A stretch of DNA of 64,000 nt from Flavobacterium omnivorum (GTDB lineage Bacteria > Bacteroidota > Bacteroidia > Flavobacteriales > Flavobacteriaceae), in contig NZ_FNDB01000007.1 in assembly GCF_900099915.1 (NCBI RefSeq), positions 62,001 to 126,000 of the forward strand. The letters are read 5' to 3'. The notes beneath the pieces are model-generated. The model saw nothing but the letters and a program-made list of their open reading frames with translations. It did no database searches and was not told the DNA's origin. Position 1 is the first letter of the stretch, and every line of letters starts with the position of its first letter. Below, one piece after another: positions 55,402 through 63,555 of this stretch. The translations under genes and the position numbers were made by a program.

Positions 55402-56796
55402 ATGTTTTCAGTTGACAAAATGCATTTTGAAATATCAGAGCGAAAGATGATCCTTCGACTTTTTGATGTTCTGTTCGTTTTGACGGCTTTATATGTTACT
55501 GGAAATTTATTTGCGTTTGACTATTTTGCGATTTCTGCCACTAATTATTACTGGACTATCGTTTTGGCGATCTACATTAATATATTTGGTACTATTTTCG
55601 AAATGTACAATCTTCAAGTGGCCAGCAACCAGTTTCAAGTATTAAAAAGTACCCTTATTACTGTTTCTACAACCGTTTTAGTATATTTATTAACACCGTT
55701 TTTTTCGCCACAGTTGCCTTCCAACCGTCTTCAAATCTTATTGTTTTTTCTCGTCATCTTTTTTGCTGTATTTACGTGGCGCATGCTGTATGTTACCTTT
55801 TTGGCATCGCATCGATTTTTCCAAAAAGCTATATTAATTTGTGATCAGGAACAAGTGCAGGAGTTAATTTTAGGCTTGGAAAATATCGATCCCCATTACA
55901 AGATAATTGGCTTTGTTAATACCGATGCCAGCGAAGAAGATATCGAAGCATATCATTATGTACAACACATCAAACGAGAGGATTTGTTTTCTTTTGTAAA
56001 AGAAAATGGGATTTCTGAAATTGTGATTGCCTCACAAAAAACAGAGGGAATTACACCTGATTTATACCAACAATTATTGCATTTGCTAGAGTCGGGGAAT
56101 ATCATTCGGGAATATACCCAAGTGTATGAGAGCATGACCCAGCGCATCCCCGTACAATGCATGTCTCGGGATTTTTATCGTTTTTTTCCATTTAGCCGAA
56201 GCAATCAAAATAAATTATACTTGCTTACTGCGCGCCTTTTTGAGATTACCGTTTCAATGACAGGTCTGGTGGTAGGCCTGTTCCTCTTTCCGCTTATTTT
56301 GCTGGGCAATGCCTTAGGAAATAGAGGGGGTTTATTTTATACACAGCAACGAGTTGGTAAAGATGGAGTTGTTTTTGAAATCTTGAAATTTCGTACGATG
56401 GTGAAAAATGCCGAAAGAAACGGAGCTGTTTTTACCGTTACTAATGATTCCCGAGTAACTGTTTTTGGACGGTTTTTACGTAAAACCCGAATAGATGAGT
56501 TTCCTCAATTCATTAATATATTGAAAGGAGATATGGCCGTCATAGGACCGCGTCCTGAACGTCCCTTTTTTGTAAAAGAAATTGCTGAAATAATGCCTTT
56601 TTATGAAACGCGGCACATTATTAAACCAGGACTTACTGGTTGGGCACAAGTCAATTATTCGTATGGAGAAACAATCAACGATAGTCTGATTAAACTACAA
56701 TACGACCTGTATTATATCAAGCACCGTAGTATTTATTTGGATTTAAATATTGCTTTTAAAACCATAACCACGGTTTTGTTTTATAGGGGACAGTAA
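55402..56796 (+). CDS. WcaJ-type polyprenyl-phosphate sugar-phosphotransferase
   Basis: 464 residues. Membrane segments in the N-terminal ~110 residues, then a CoA-binding-like domain (AILICDQEQVQELILGLENI...GFVNTDASEED), one more membrane segment (MTGLVVGLFLFPLILLGNALG) and the catalytic bacterial sugar transferase domain: FYTQQRVGKDGVVFEILKFRTM, TRIDEFPQFINILKGDMAVIGPRPERP and PGLTGWAQVNYSYGET. It places the first sugar phosphate on undecaprenyl phosphate, initiating the glycan made by this locus. Full length. Confidence 0.92.
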   Translation: MFSVDKMHFEISERKMILRLFDVLFVLTALYVTGNLFAFDYFAISATNYYWTIVLAIYINIFGTIFEMYNLQVASNQFQVLKSTLITVSTTVLVYLLTPFFSPQLPSNRLQILLFFLVIFFAVFTWRMLYVTFLASHRFFQKAILICDQEQVQELILGLENIDPHYKIIGFVNTDASEEDIEAYHYVQHIKREDLFSFVKENGISEIVIASQKTEGITPDLYQQLLHLLESGNIIREYTQVYESMTQRIPVQCMSRDFYRFFPFSRSNQNKLYLLTARLFEITVSMTGLVVGLFLFPLILLGNALGNRGGLFYTQQRVGKDGVVFEILKFRTMVKNAERNGAVFTVTNDSRVTVFGRFLRKTRIDEFPQFINILKGDMAVIGPRPERPFFVKEIAEIMPFYETRHIIKPGLTGWAQVNYSYGETINDSLIKLQYDLYYIKHRSIYLDLNIAFKTITTVLFYRGQ

Positions 56797-57211
56797 GAAT
56801 TGCAACGCCATAAAGTGATTCTTTTTGCCTCAGGGTTATCTTGATTTAACGCATAAATTAAATGGATCGGGTAAAGTGTACAATCTGAAACAATTTCTAG
56901 CAGAGGTCGTTCGGGGAAAATAGCAAAACAGTATGGACCAGTCTCCCATAGCGTTTATAACTAGGTACTTAAAGTGGCTCTCGCTTCACTTACAATGAAA
57001 AATGCTTGCAGTTTATAGCATTCAAAATCATTGCTAATCGGTAAATCAGATACAAATTGTACTGATGGATCGGAATCCAACTTCTTAAAATTGTAGTCTA
57101 TTCTCTCAATCTATACACTTTCAGACCACCCTTAGTTTAGCTTAAAAGGAACTTATTACTGTTTAAAAAGCAGCCTCACTTTAGCACAAGGCTAATCATC
57201 CGAATGTGTTC
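56797..57211. other. Gap between the polysaccharide locus and the DUF4105 gene
   Basis: ~415 bp with no supported gene, repeat or terminator. It probably marks the boundary of the locus. Confidence 0.5.
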
Positions 57212-58351
57212 TTAAATTATAATGGGAATGCGTTTTTTATTTAGAATCGCCAGTCTGACTAAAAGTATACCGCTTGTAACGACCAATGGTAAAACCAAAA
57301 TCAGATGAGCTTTATTAATGATCAAAAAGAAATAGACTACTAACGATAGCAAATTAAACAAAGCTAATCGATATATACCTTTTTTATTTTTTGTCCAATA
57401 AAAATAAAGAAGGCCTAATAGAGTAGGATTAAACAATAAGATATTGTAGTTGTAACCTAATTCGAGATGGGAAGAATAGAACCCTACAAAAGTAAAGAAA
57501 CCCCCTATTACCGCTATAAAGCTGAGGTAGAACAAGGTGACGCTTTTCTTTTTTATAAAAATAATAAACAAAAGTAGTACGATGTAAGTATAAGGATTGT
57601 TCCACCAAGAAAAGGGAGGCTCATTGTTATATTCAATAATTGTTTTACTTTCTTGGGCCAACGGATGGCTCTCAAAAGAAGCTTTTTTTAGGCTTTTTTG
57701 CAGTTCAAAAGGCAAGAATAGCTGCGTTCCCAATTGATCTACTTTTTTGCCAAAGATGATACTGGTTCCTAATTTTTCATAAAAATGTCCGTAAAAATAC
57801 GGATACAATATGGTTCTGTACGTAATGTCAGTATCTGCATTTTTTACAATAGCTGCAGTTCCAAGTGTTTTATTGATGATGTCAACGACCATCGAAGTAC
57901 AGTTTTTGTCAATAAACTTGTAGGTATAGTGACTCTCTCCCGAAGCTAAAGAGGTATTTAAATTGTCAAACAGCTTTTGTTTTAATGGAGTCGCAATGTT
58001 GAGTTCCTGTTCATAAACGGATCTTTGTTCATGCTGATACTGATTGATGAAATCAGGATAGGAATGCGCTACAGCAAAATATTGCAAGTCTCCTTTTATG
58101 AATTTCATCACAAAATTAGGGGTATTAAAATCAAACGCGCCATAATTATAAACCACATCAACGGAACTGATTGTATCCTGAACTCGAATTGCAGTATGTC
58201 CAAAAAGAGAGTATGATTCGTTGCCGGTTCCACAAGTAATGACACTGACTTTTGCGTTTTTTGACAATTGGATGTTTTGTCCGAAACTATAATTTATAAT
58301 GAAAAAAAGGAGTACTAGTGTTGTAATTTTTTTTAATAAAGAAGCGTTCAT
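57212..58351 (-). CDS. DUF4105 (Lnb N-terminal domain) membrane protein
   Basis: 379 residues. A signal peptide/anchor (LLKKITTLVLLFFIINYSFG), then the DUF4105 domain: KVSVITCGTGNESYSLFGHTAIRVQD, VVYNYGAFDF and FIDKNCTSMVVDIINK with a conserved-looking Cys-Thr; the C-terminal ~150 residues hold four or five membrane segments (NPYTYIVLLLFIIFI, LFYLSFIAVIGGFFTFVGF, ...). This domain belongs to the lipoprotein N-acyltransferase (Lnb) family described in Bacteroides, so it may N-acylate lipoproteins; a different acyl-transfer role is possible. Single gene, minus strand. Confidence 0.8.
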   Translation of the reverse strand: MNASLLKKITTLVLLFFIINYSFGQNIQLSKNAKVSVITCGTGNESYSLFGHTAIRVQDTISSVDVVYNYGAFDFNTPNFVMKFIKGDLQYFAVAHSYPDFINQYQHEQRSVYEQELNIATPLKQKLFDNLNTSLASGESHYTYKFIDKNCTSMVVDIINKTLGTAAIVKNADTDITYRTILYPYFYGHFYEKLGTSIIFGKKVDQLGTQLFLPFELQKSLKKASFESHPLAQESKTIIEYNNEPPFSWWNNPYTYIVLLLFIIFIKKKSVTLFYLSFIAVIGGFFTFVGFYSSHLELGYNYNILLFNPTLLGLLYFYWTKNKKGIYRLALFNLLSLVVYFFLIINKAHLILVLPLVVTSGILLVRLAILNKKRIPIII

Positions 58352-58435
58352 TCGTAGATAGTTAAAAGGGTAAAAGTCGGTGGTTATTATTATGAAATCA
58401 AAATGGCCACTATTCTACCGGTGTGTTTTTTTATG

Positions 58436-58470
58436 CAAAGATACTCAAAGAAAGAAAATTCACAGACAAA
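58436..58470 (-). promoter_or_regulatory. Candidate promoter for the DUF4105 gene
   Basis: On the minus strand TTTG (58467-58470), 23 bases, TATCTTTG (58436-58443, perfect -7 consensus). The spacer is a little long. Leader of about 75 bases. Confidence 0.45.
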
Positions 58471-58529
58471 GTTTTCAAGTTATACAGTAAACCGATGGTA
58501 TCGCAAAAGTTTTAAATCAAGGGACTGTA

Positions 58530-58713
58530 AATAAGCAGTTGGACCTATTTAATGTCATACTATAAAATGAGTGAAATAATATTTAACATAGGAGTCATAA
58601 AAGCATTAAACCTTAAATGACCTTATTGTTGTTTAAGGTATATAAGCCTAACAAATGAAACTTAAATGACTTATATGGTAAAAAAAATGCACCATTATTT
58701 TATTCTTATTGCT
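58530..58713. repeat. ~180-bp interspersed repeat, copy A (inverted relative to copy B)
   Basis: Runs from AGCAGTTGG through CATACTATAAAATGAGT, GCATTAAACCTTAAATGAC, TATATAAGCCTAACA, CTTATATGGTAAAAA to TTCTTATTGCT. The same order of motifs recurs on the other strand at 61911-62097 with ~75% visual agreement. No gene inside. It may fold: ACCTTAAA and TTTAAGGT pair within it. Confidence 0.85.
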
Positions 58714-58760
58714 TAGGAGAAGATTTAGCATCGGTTTTTACTTCCAAAGGTGTTTATAAA

Positions 58761-59840
58761 TTAGTTTCTAAACATTCCTAAATCAACTTTTATGGAAAAA
58801 ATATTAGAGTACAAGGCTGCACTTTGATTGCCTAAATCGGTCAAAGCATAATCTATTTGGATGCCTTTGTATTTAAAACCCAAACCAATATTGGGTTGGA
58901 AACCTACCTTTTGAGTGCTGTCTAATTGCTGTATGTTTTGGAAATTTCCAACGCCCGCTCGAACGAAAACCAAATCAGTATATCCAAATTCCAATCCCAA
59001 AGCAGGATCGATACTAATAAAATCATTAGCAATAAGATCATTAGTTCTAGTAAAACGCATATTCATATTGGCTGCAGCCAAAATACTATAATCGTACCGA
59101 ATGATGAATTTCTTAGCGATTCCTAATTGCGCTTTTGGAGCCGTAATCTCCGTGCTTTCTGGTAATTCCTGATTTTCTCCGGGAATGGCATTCGCAATTT
59201 TCCCATATTCGTCTTCATCTATATTCCAAACATTATACGTTGTTGTGATATCGCGAAGCATCAAACCAAATTGCCAATTGTTTTTTTCGAATTGTAGTCC
59301 AAAATCAAAACCAAATCCCCAAGAATTAGCGAAGTTTCCAATAATCCGCCGAATCACTTTGGCATTGACGCCATATTGAAATCCAGGAACAGGCAGCTTT
59401 CGCGCATAAGAAAAAGTAAATCCATAATCAGCCGTTGAAAACAGACTAATGCGATTATAATCGATATTGCCTTGACTGTCTATTAATTCGGTGGTATTTA
59501 AAATATCATCTACCCCAAACCGAATTAACGAAATTCCCCATGCACTGCGATCATCAATTGGGCTGGCATAAGCCAAATAATCATATTGGGCAATGTTAGC
59601 AAAATAATTAGCGTGCATTACGGCTACCTGATGGTCTTCCATGTGGATGAGGCCAGCGGGATTCCAATAGCCAGAATTGACATCTTTTGTAGCCGCCACA
59701 ACGGTATTGGACATAGCCAATGCAGCGGCATCAACGCCGATATTCATAAACTCATTTGAGTATTTCCTGACGGCTTGACTGTACGTTACGGCACTGACCA
59801 AAAGTAGCGCTAGGAGTAAGCTTTTTTTCAAGGGTATCAT
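58761..59840 (-). CDS. PorV/PorQ-family outer-membrane protein
   Basis: 359 residues. Signal peptide (KKSLLLALLLVSAVTYSQA) and beta-barrel pattern. It opens EFMNIGVDAAALAMSNTVVAATKDVNSGYWNPAGL, the hallmark of the PorV/PorQ family (FadL-like barrels linked to type IX secretion), and continues YDYLAYASPIDDRSAWGISLIRFGVDD. PorV itself shuttles T9SS cargo; this protein is more like the uncharacterised PorV2-type members. It ends FSIKVDLGMF. A -7 element TATTTTTG lies at 59872-59879 on the minus strand. Confidence 0.8.
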   Translation of the reverse strand: MIPLKKSLLLALLLVSAVTYSQAVRKYSNEFMNIGVDAAALAMSNTVVAATKDVNSGYWNPAGLIHMEDHQVAVMHANYFANIAQYDYLAYASPIDDRSAWGISLIRFGVDDILNTTELIDSQGNIDYNRISLFSTADYGFTFSYARKLPVPGFQYGVNAKVIRRIIGNFANSWGFGFDFGLQFEKNNWQFGLMLRDITTTYNVWNIDEDEYGKIANAIPGENQELPESTEITAPKAQLGIAKKFIIRYDYSILAAANMNMRFTRTNDLIANDFISIDPALGLEFGYTDLVFVRAGVGNFQNIQQLDSTQKVGFQPNIGLGFKYKGIQIDYALTDLGNQSAALYSNIFSIKVDLGMFRN

Positions 59841-60300
59841 TTTACAAATGGAGAGGCTGTTTAATTTTTATCAAAAATATAATTTTTTACTGAGGTTATT
59901 TATTCCTTTTATCAAATAAATCGACAATGGATTAACAATCATCAAATAAAGGGGTTGAAAACACTTTTTATAAGTGCATACTCCTTTTGGTAACTGGATT
60001 TATAATTCTTAAAACCGTAAGCCGTTTCATTTCAAAATCAAGAATCACGATGGGGTGAAGCATGTATAAAACTTTTTAAAATCTCAATTTCCAGGCGACT
60101 AGGATTTAAAATAAGTAGGTTTGCACTGTAAAACCAAGGTATTTCACTTACTTTTTATCTTTTTTGAAAAAGACTTTTTTTGTTTTTTTATTCCTTTTAA
60201 AGGGTTGTGTCGTGCGTTCGGGTTAAAATCTCCAGTAAAAAACGTTCTTTTGCGCTACTTATTATATTAAATTTGCAACTTTGGTTCCTTAAACTACTTT
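59841..60300. other. Divergent intergenic region
   Basis: No gene seen. It holds TATTTTTG on the minus strand (59872-59879) for the PorV-like gene, and on the plus strand TAGGTTTG (60116-60123), a perfect -7 element about 180 bp before pssA and followed by a T-rich hairpin region near 60165-60190, so a small RNA is conceivable but unproven. Confidence 0.4.
60268..60275 (+). promoter_or_regulatory. -7 element for pssA
   Basis: TAAATTTG matches TAnnTTTG perfectly 25 bp before the ATG; a TTTG sits at 60249-60252, a spacing (15) shorter than usual. Confidence 0.5.
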
Positions 60301-61020
60301 ATGATGAATATTAAAAAGCATATCCCGAATACAATTACTTTGCTTAATCTTTTTTGTGGCTGTATCGCCTTGGTGTTTGCTTTTAACGAAGAATTTGAGA
60401 TGGCTTTTTATTTCGTTTGTCTGGGTATATTTTTGGACTTTTTTGATGGCTTTTTTGCTCGGTTATTCCACGTTTCTAGTCCGTTAGGATTGCAGTTGGA
60501 TTCTTTAGCTGACATGGTAACCAGTGGCGTGGTTCCAGGTTTGGTGATGTTCGAAATGATGGTCAGTAACGCAACAACTGCGCCCGAAAGTCAGTTGCAG
60601 TTTTTTCCTTATTTGGGATTTATAATTGCATTGGGCTCTTGCTACCGTCTCGCTAATTTTAATATTGATACTCGTCAAACAGATTCTTTTATTGGCTTGC
60701 CTACTCCGGCTAATGCGCTTTTTATTTTAAGCCTGCCTTTAGTTTTAAAATATACCGACTCCCTAATTATAGTGGAGCTTTTGACGAATCCATGGTTTTT
60801 GTTGGTACTTACCCTTTTAAGTGCTTACATGTTGAATGCTGAAATCCCCTTGTTTTCTTTGAAAATCAAGAAATTTAGTTTCAAAGAAAATGCGCTTCAA
60901 TTTGCCTTTTTAATGGTGTCTCTTTTATTGTTAGTTTTCTTTCAATACTTAGGAATTCCTTTATTAATTCTTTTTTATGTTTGTTTGTCCGTGTTAAATA
61001 ACAAAGTACTCAAAAAGTAG
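60301..61020 (+). CDS. pssA: CDP-diacylglycerol-serine O-phosphatidyltransferase
   Basis: 239 residues, inner membrane, about seven segments. Makes phosphatidylserine from CDP-diacylglycerol and serine, the precursor of phosphatidylethanolamine. The CDP-alcohol phosphotransferase signature DGFFARLFHVSSPLGLQLDS continues to LAD, fitting D-G-x2-A-R-x8-G-x3-D-x3-D. The opening IPNTITLLNLFCGC is typical of PssA. The GH25 gene follows eight bases later. Confidence 0.93.
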   Translation: MMNIKKHIPNTITLLNLFCGCIALVFAFNEEFEMAFYFVCLGIFLDFFDGFFARLFHVSSPLGLQLDSLADMVTSGVVPGLVMFEMMVSNATTAPESQLQFFPYLGFIIALGSCYRLANFNIDTRQTDSFIGLPTPANALFILSLPLVLKYTDSLIIVELLTNPWFLLVLTLLSAYMLNAEIPLFSLKIKKFSFKENALQFAFLMVSLLLLVFFQYLGIPLLILFYVCLSVLNNKVLKK

Positions 61021-61028
61021 TTTTTTAA

Positions 61029-61892
61029 ATGAGAAAACAAACAGTCCGAAGAAAAACTTCAGTGGTTCGCAAGCCCAAAAAGAAAGCAACCATTTTCTCT
61101 GGGAAGCTTTTACGCTATTCGATTGTTGTTTTTCTGATTGCTTTGCTAATCGGTATTGGTTATCATTATCGAAATGGTTTAGCCTACTATTTAGGGTTTA
61201 AATCAGACAAGACGATCAGAGCGGAGCGTGCTGCTAAACACATTTCTGATGTCCGCAATTTTCAGGTTCTTGAAAAACATGAGGGTAAAGGTATTGGGAT
61301 AGATGTATCAGAGTATCAAGGAAAAATAAGCTGGTCTTATGTAGATACTATAGAAAAAAAGTATCCATTACATTTTGTGTTTATTCGTGCTACGGTAGGT
61401 AAAGACCGCAAAGACCGTCAGTTTGATACGAACTGGCTTGGCGCCAAAGAAAATAAAATGATTCGGGGTGCCTATCATTATTACCGTCCCAACGAGAATT
61501 CATTGGAACAAGCCGAACTCTTCATAACTACTGTTCGTCTTCAAAAAGGGGATTTGCCACCTGTTTTAGATATTGAAAAATTACCTAAAAACCAATCGAT
61601 TGCTAATCTGAAATTAGGACTGAAACGCTGGTTGAAAGCCGTGGAAGCACACTACGGTGTAAAGCCTATTATTTACACGGGAGAGCGCTATTATGATGAT
61701 TTTTTAAAAGAAGAATTCAGCAATTACCTTTTTTGGATTGCCAATTATAATTTTTACCGAGAAGAAATTGGTGAAGATTGGTTGTTTTGGCAATTCACGG
61801 AGAAAGCATCAATTCCTGGGATCAAAGGTAATGTTGATGTCAATATTTATAATGGTGATGTACAGCAATTGCAGTTTATTACTTTGGAATAG
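61029..61892 (+). CDS. GH25-family lysozyme-like protein
   Basis: 287 residues. A basic N-terminus, one membrane segment (YSIVVFLIALLIGIGYHYRNG, ~residues 31-51) and a GH25 domain: GIGIDVSEYQGKISW with the catalytic Asp, FVFIRATVG, GAYHYYRP and LPPVLDIEKL with the second acidic pair, ending FWQFTEKASIPGIKGNVDVNIYNG. Cuts peptidoglycan on the periplasmic side. It probably shares a transcript with pssA. Confidence 0.92.
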   Translation: MRKQTVRRKTSVVRKPKKKATIFSGKLLRYSIVVFLIALLIGIGYHYRNGLAYYLGFKSDKTIRAERAAKHISDVRNFQVLEKHEGKGIGIDVSEYQGKISWSYVDTIEKKYPLHFVFIRATVGKDRKDRQFDTNWLGAKENKMIRGAYHYYRPNENSLEQAELFITTVRLQKGDLPPVLDIEKLPKNQSIANLKLGLKRWLKAVEAHYGVKPIIYTGERYYDDFLKEEFSNYLFWIANYNFYREEIGEDWLFWQFTEKASIPGIKGNVDVNIYNGDVQQLQFITLE

Positions 61893-61910
61893 TACTCTAA
61901 TCTACCTTTT

Positions 61911-62097
61911 GAGCAATAAGAATTAAACAATGCCGCATTTTTTTTACCATATAAGTCACATAAGTTTTATTTGTGTTAGGCTTATATAACTTAGGCAATA
62001 ATGATGTCATTTAAGGTTTAATGCATATGTGCCTTATTTGTTAAATATATTTTTACTCATTTTATAGTACGACATTACATAGCCAACTACTTATTCG
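61911..62097. repeat. ~180-bp interspersed repeat, copy B (inverted relative to copy A)
   Basis: Reverse complement of the motif order in copy A (58530-58713): AGCAATAAG, TTTTTTTACCATATAAGTC, GTGTTAGGCTTATATAAC, TCATTTAAGGTTTAATGC, CTCATTTTATAGTACGAC and GCCAACTAC. Its outer end supplies the stop codon region of the small minus-strand gene that follows. Confidence 0.85.
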
Positions 62098-62318
62098 AAA
62101 TAAAAAAGACTATCATTGCAAAAAAAGCCAAAGAAGCTAAAAAACTCAAAATTGATTTTGGATTTGCAAAGTTGTTGGTAAAACTCATTTCCTCTTCTTT
62201 CTTAAGTGGGAAAATGCGTGAATCTTCTTTTTTATAATAGAAAATTCCCAAAACCCAATTGTTGGGATTATTTTTCCATCGGTGTGAGGTTTTTTTTGAA
62301 GGTTCTTGGTGTTGACAT
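62087..62318 (-). pseudogene. DUF5808-like small membrane protein gene with one-base frameshift
   Basis: Too short and broken for ordinary ORF calling. From the ATG at 62318 the frame reads STPRTFKKNLTPMEK then hits TAA. If one A is added to the A-run at 62270-62274 it continues NNPNNWVLGIFYYKKEDSRI, then FPLKKEEE and NFANPKSILSFLASLAFFAM to a TAG at 62087. The NNPNNWxxGIFYxxxxDxRIF pattern and NFANP match DUF5808-type proteins in Bacteroidota, followed by a C-terminal membrane segment. Either a true disruption or a sequencing slip in a homopolymer. Confidence 0.6.
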
Positions 62319-62374
62319 CTTGCTATATTATTTGGATACTAAAAATTAAGATCCAAACAGTCAAGACTACTAAA

Positions 62375-63115
62375 TTAAAATTCCAATTTCTTCTTTCTCA
62401 ACTCGAAATTTTGGCCTAGATAAACGCGACGCACCATTTCGTCCTCTACTAATTCTTCAGGAATCCCTGCTTTTAAGATTCCACCTTCAAACATTAGGTA
62501 GGTTTTGTCGGTGATAGCCAAAGTTTCCTGTACGTTGTGATCGGTAATTAGAATACCGATATTTTTATTTTTCAGCTGTGCTACAATTCTCTGTATATCT
62601 TCTACGGCAACAGGATCGACACCTGCGAAAGGTTCATCCAGCAATATGAATTTTGGATCAGTGGCTAGACACCGGGCAATTTCAGTTCGGCGGCGTTCTC
62701 CTCCAGACAATAAATCTCCACGGTTAGTCCGAATGTGTTCCAAGCTAAACTCATCAATCAAGCTTTCCATTTTTGCTTCTTGTTCCGCCTTGGAAAGTTT
62801 GGTCAATTGCAAAACGCTCAATATATTGTCTTCAATACTCAACTTTCTGAAAACAGAGGCTTCTTGTGCCAAATATCCAATTCCCTGTTGCGCTCTTTTG
62901 TACATAGGATAATCTGTGATGTTCAAGTCATCCAGAAAAATATTGCCTGAATTTGGTTTTACCAATCCCACAATCATATAAAAAGAAGTTGTTTTTCCGG
63001 CACCATTTGGACCTAAAAGTCCTACAATTTCACCTTGATTCACCTCTACCGAAATGCCTTTCACAACACTGCGTCCTTTATAGGTTTTGATCAGATTTTC
63101 GGCTCTTAATTTCAT
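62375..63115 (-). CDS. lptB: LPS export ABC transporter ATP-binding protein
   Basis: 246 residues, cytoplasmic ATPase of the LptBFGC complex that drives lipopolysaccharide to the outer membrane. Walker A GPNGAGKTTSFYM, Q-loop region GIGYLAQEASVFRKLS, signature LSGGERRRTEIARCLA, Walker B FILLDEPFAGVDPVAV and the H-loop ITDHNVQETL; the AQEASVFRKL and the C-terminal YLGQNFELRKK are LptB-specific. Permease genes are not in the window. Single gene, minus strand. Confidence 0.95.
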   Translation of the reverse strand: MKLRAENLIKTYKGRSVVKGISVEVNQGEIVGLLGPNGAGKTTSFYMIVGLVKPNSGNIFLDDLNITDYPMYKRAQQGIGYLAQEASVFRKLSIEDNILSVLQLTKLSKAEQEAKMESLIDEFSLEHIRTNRGDLLSGGERRRTEIARCLATDPKFILLDEPFAGVDPVAVEDIQRIVAQLKNKNIGILITDHNVQETLAITDKTYLMFEGGILKAGIPEELVEDEMVRRVYLGQNFELRKKKLEF

Positions 63116-63201
63116 GTTCTTTGGTTTAATCGTTTAACAATTCAATCGGTTATTTGTCAAATAAACAAATAACCGACTAAACTATTTAGTTTCTTAACAA
63201 A

Positions 63202-63555
63202 TTATTTGGTTGCGTTTTCTTCCAATGCTTCCCAAAATTCATACGCTCTTCGCAAATGAGGTACCACAATAGTTCCGCCAACAAGTGTTGCAATTCCCAT
63301 AGCTTCCATCATTTCCTCTTTGGTAACGCCTTCTTTATGGCTGGTTTCCAAATGGTATTTTACACAGTCATCGCATCTTAAAACTGCCGATGCGACTAAT
63401 CCTAGCAACTCTTTAGTTTTTACATCTAGTGCGCCAGCAGCGTATGCATTGGTATCCAAATTAAAAATTCGTTTTACAATTTTATTGTTGTCTGCTAGTA
63501 ATTTTTCGTTCATTTTAGAACGATATTCATTGAATTCTTCGATTATATCAGCCAT
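63202..63555 (-). CDS. AhpD/carboxymuconolactone-decarboxylase-family protein
   Basis: 117 residues, all-helical fold. The redox motif CDDC with downstream His (RCDDCVKYHLETSHKEGVTKEEMMEAMGIATLVGGTIVV) marks AhpD-like proteins, whose two cysteines cycle in peroxide or thiol chemistry. The exact substrate is unknown. Its 5' end overlaps the tatC stop by eight bases on the same strand, so the two are cotranscribed. Confidence 0.88.
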   Translation of the reverse strand: MADIIEEFNEYRSKMNEKLLADNNKIVKRIFNLDTNAYAAGALDVKTKELLGLVASAVLRCDDCVKYHLETSHKEGVTKEEMMEAMGIATLVGGTIVVPHLRRAYEFWEALEENATK

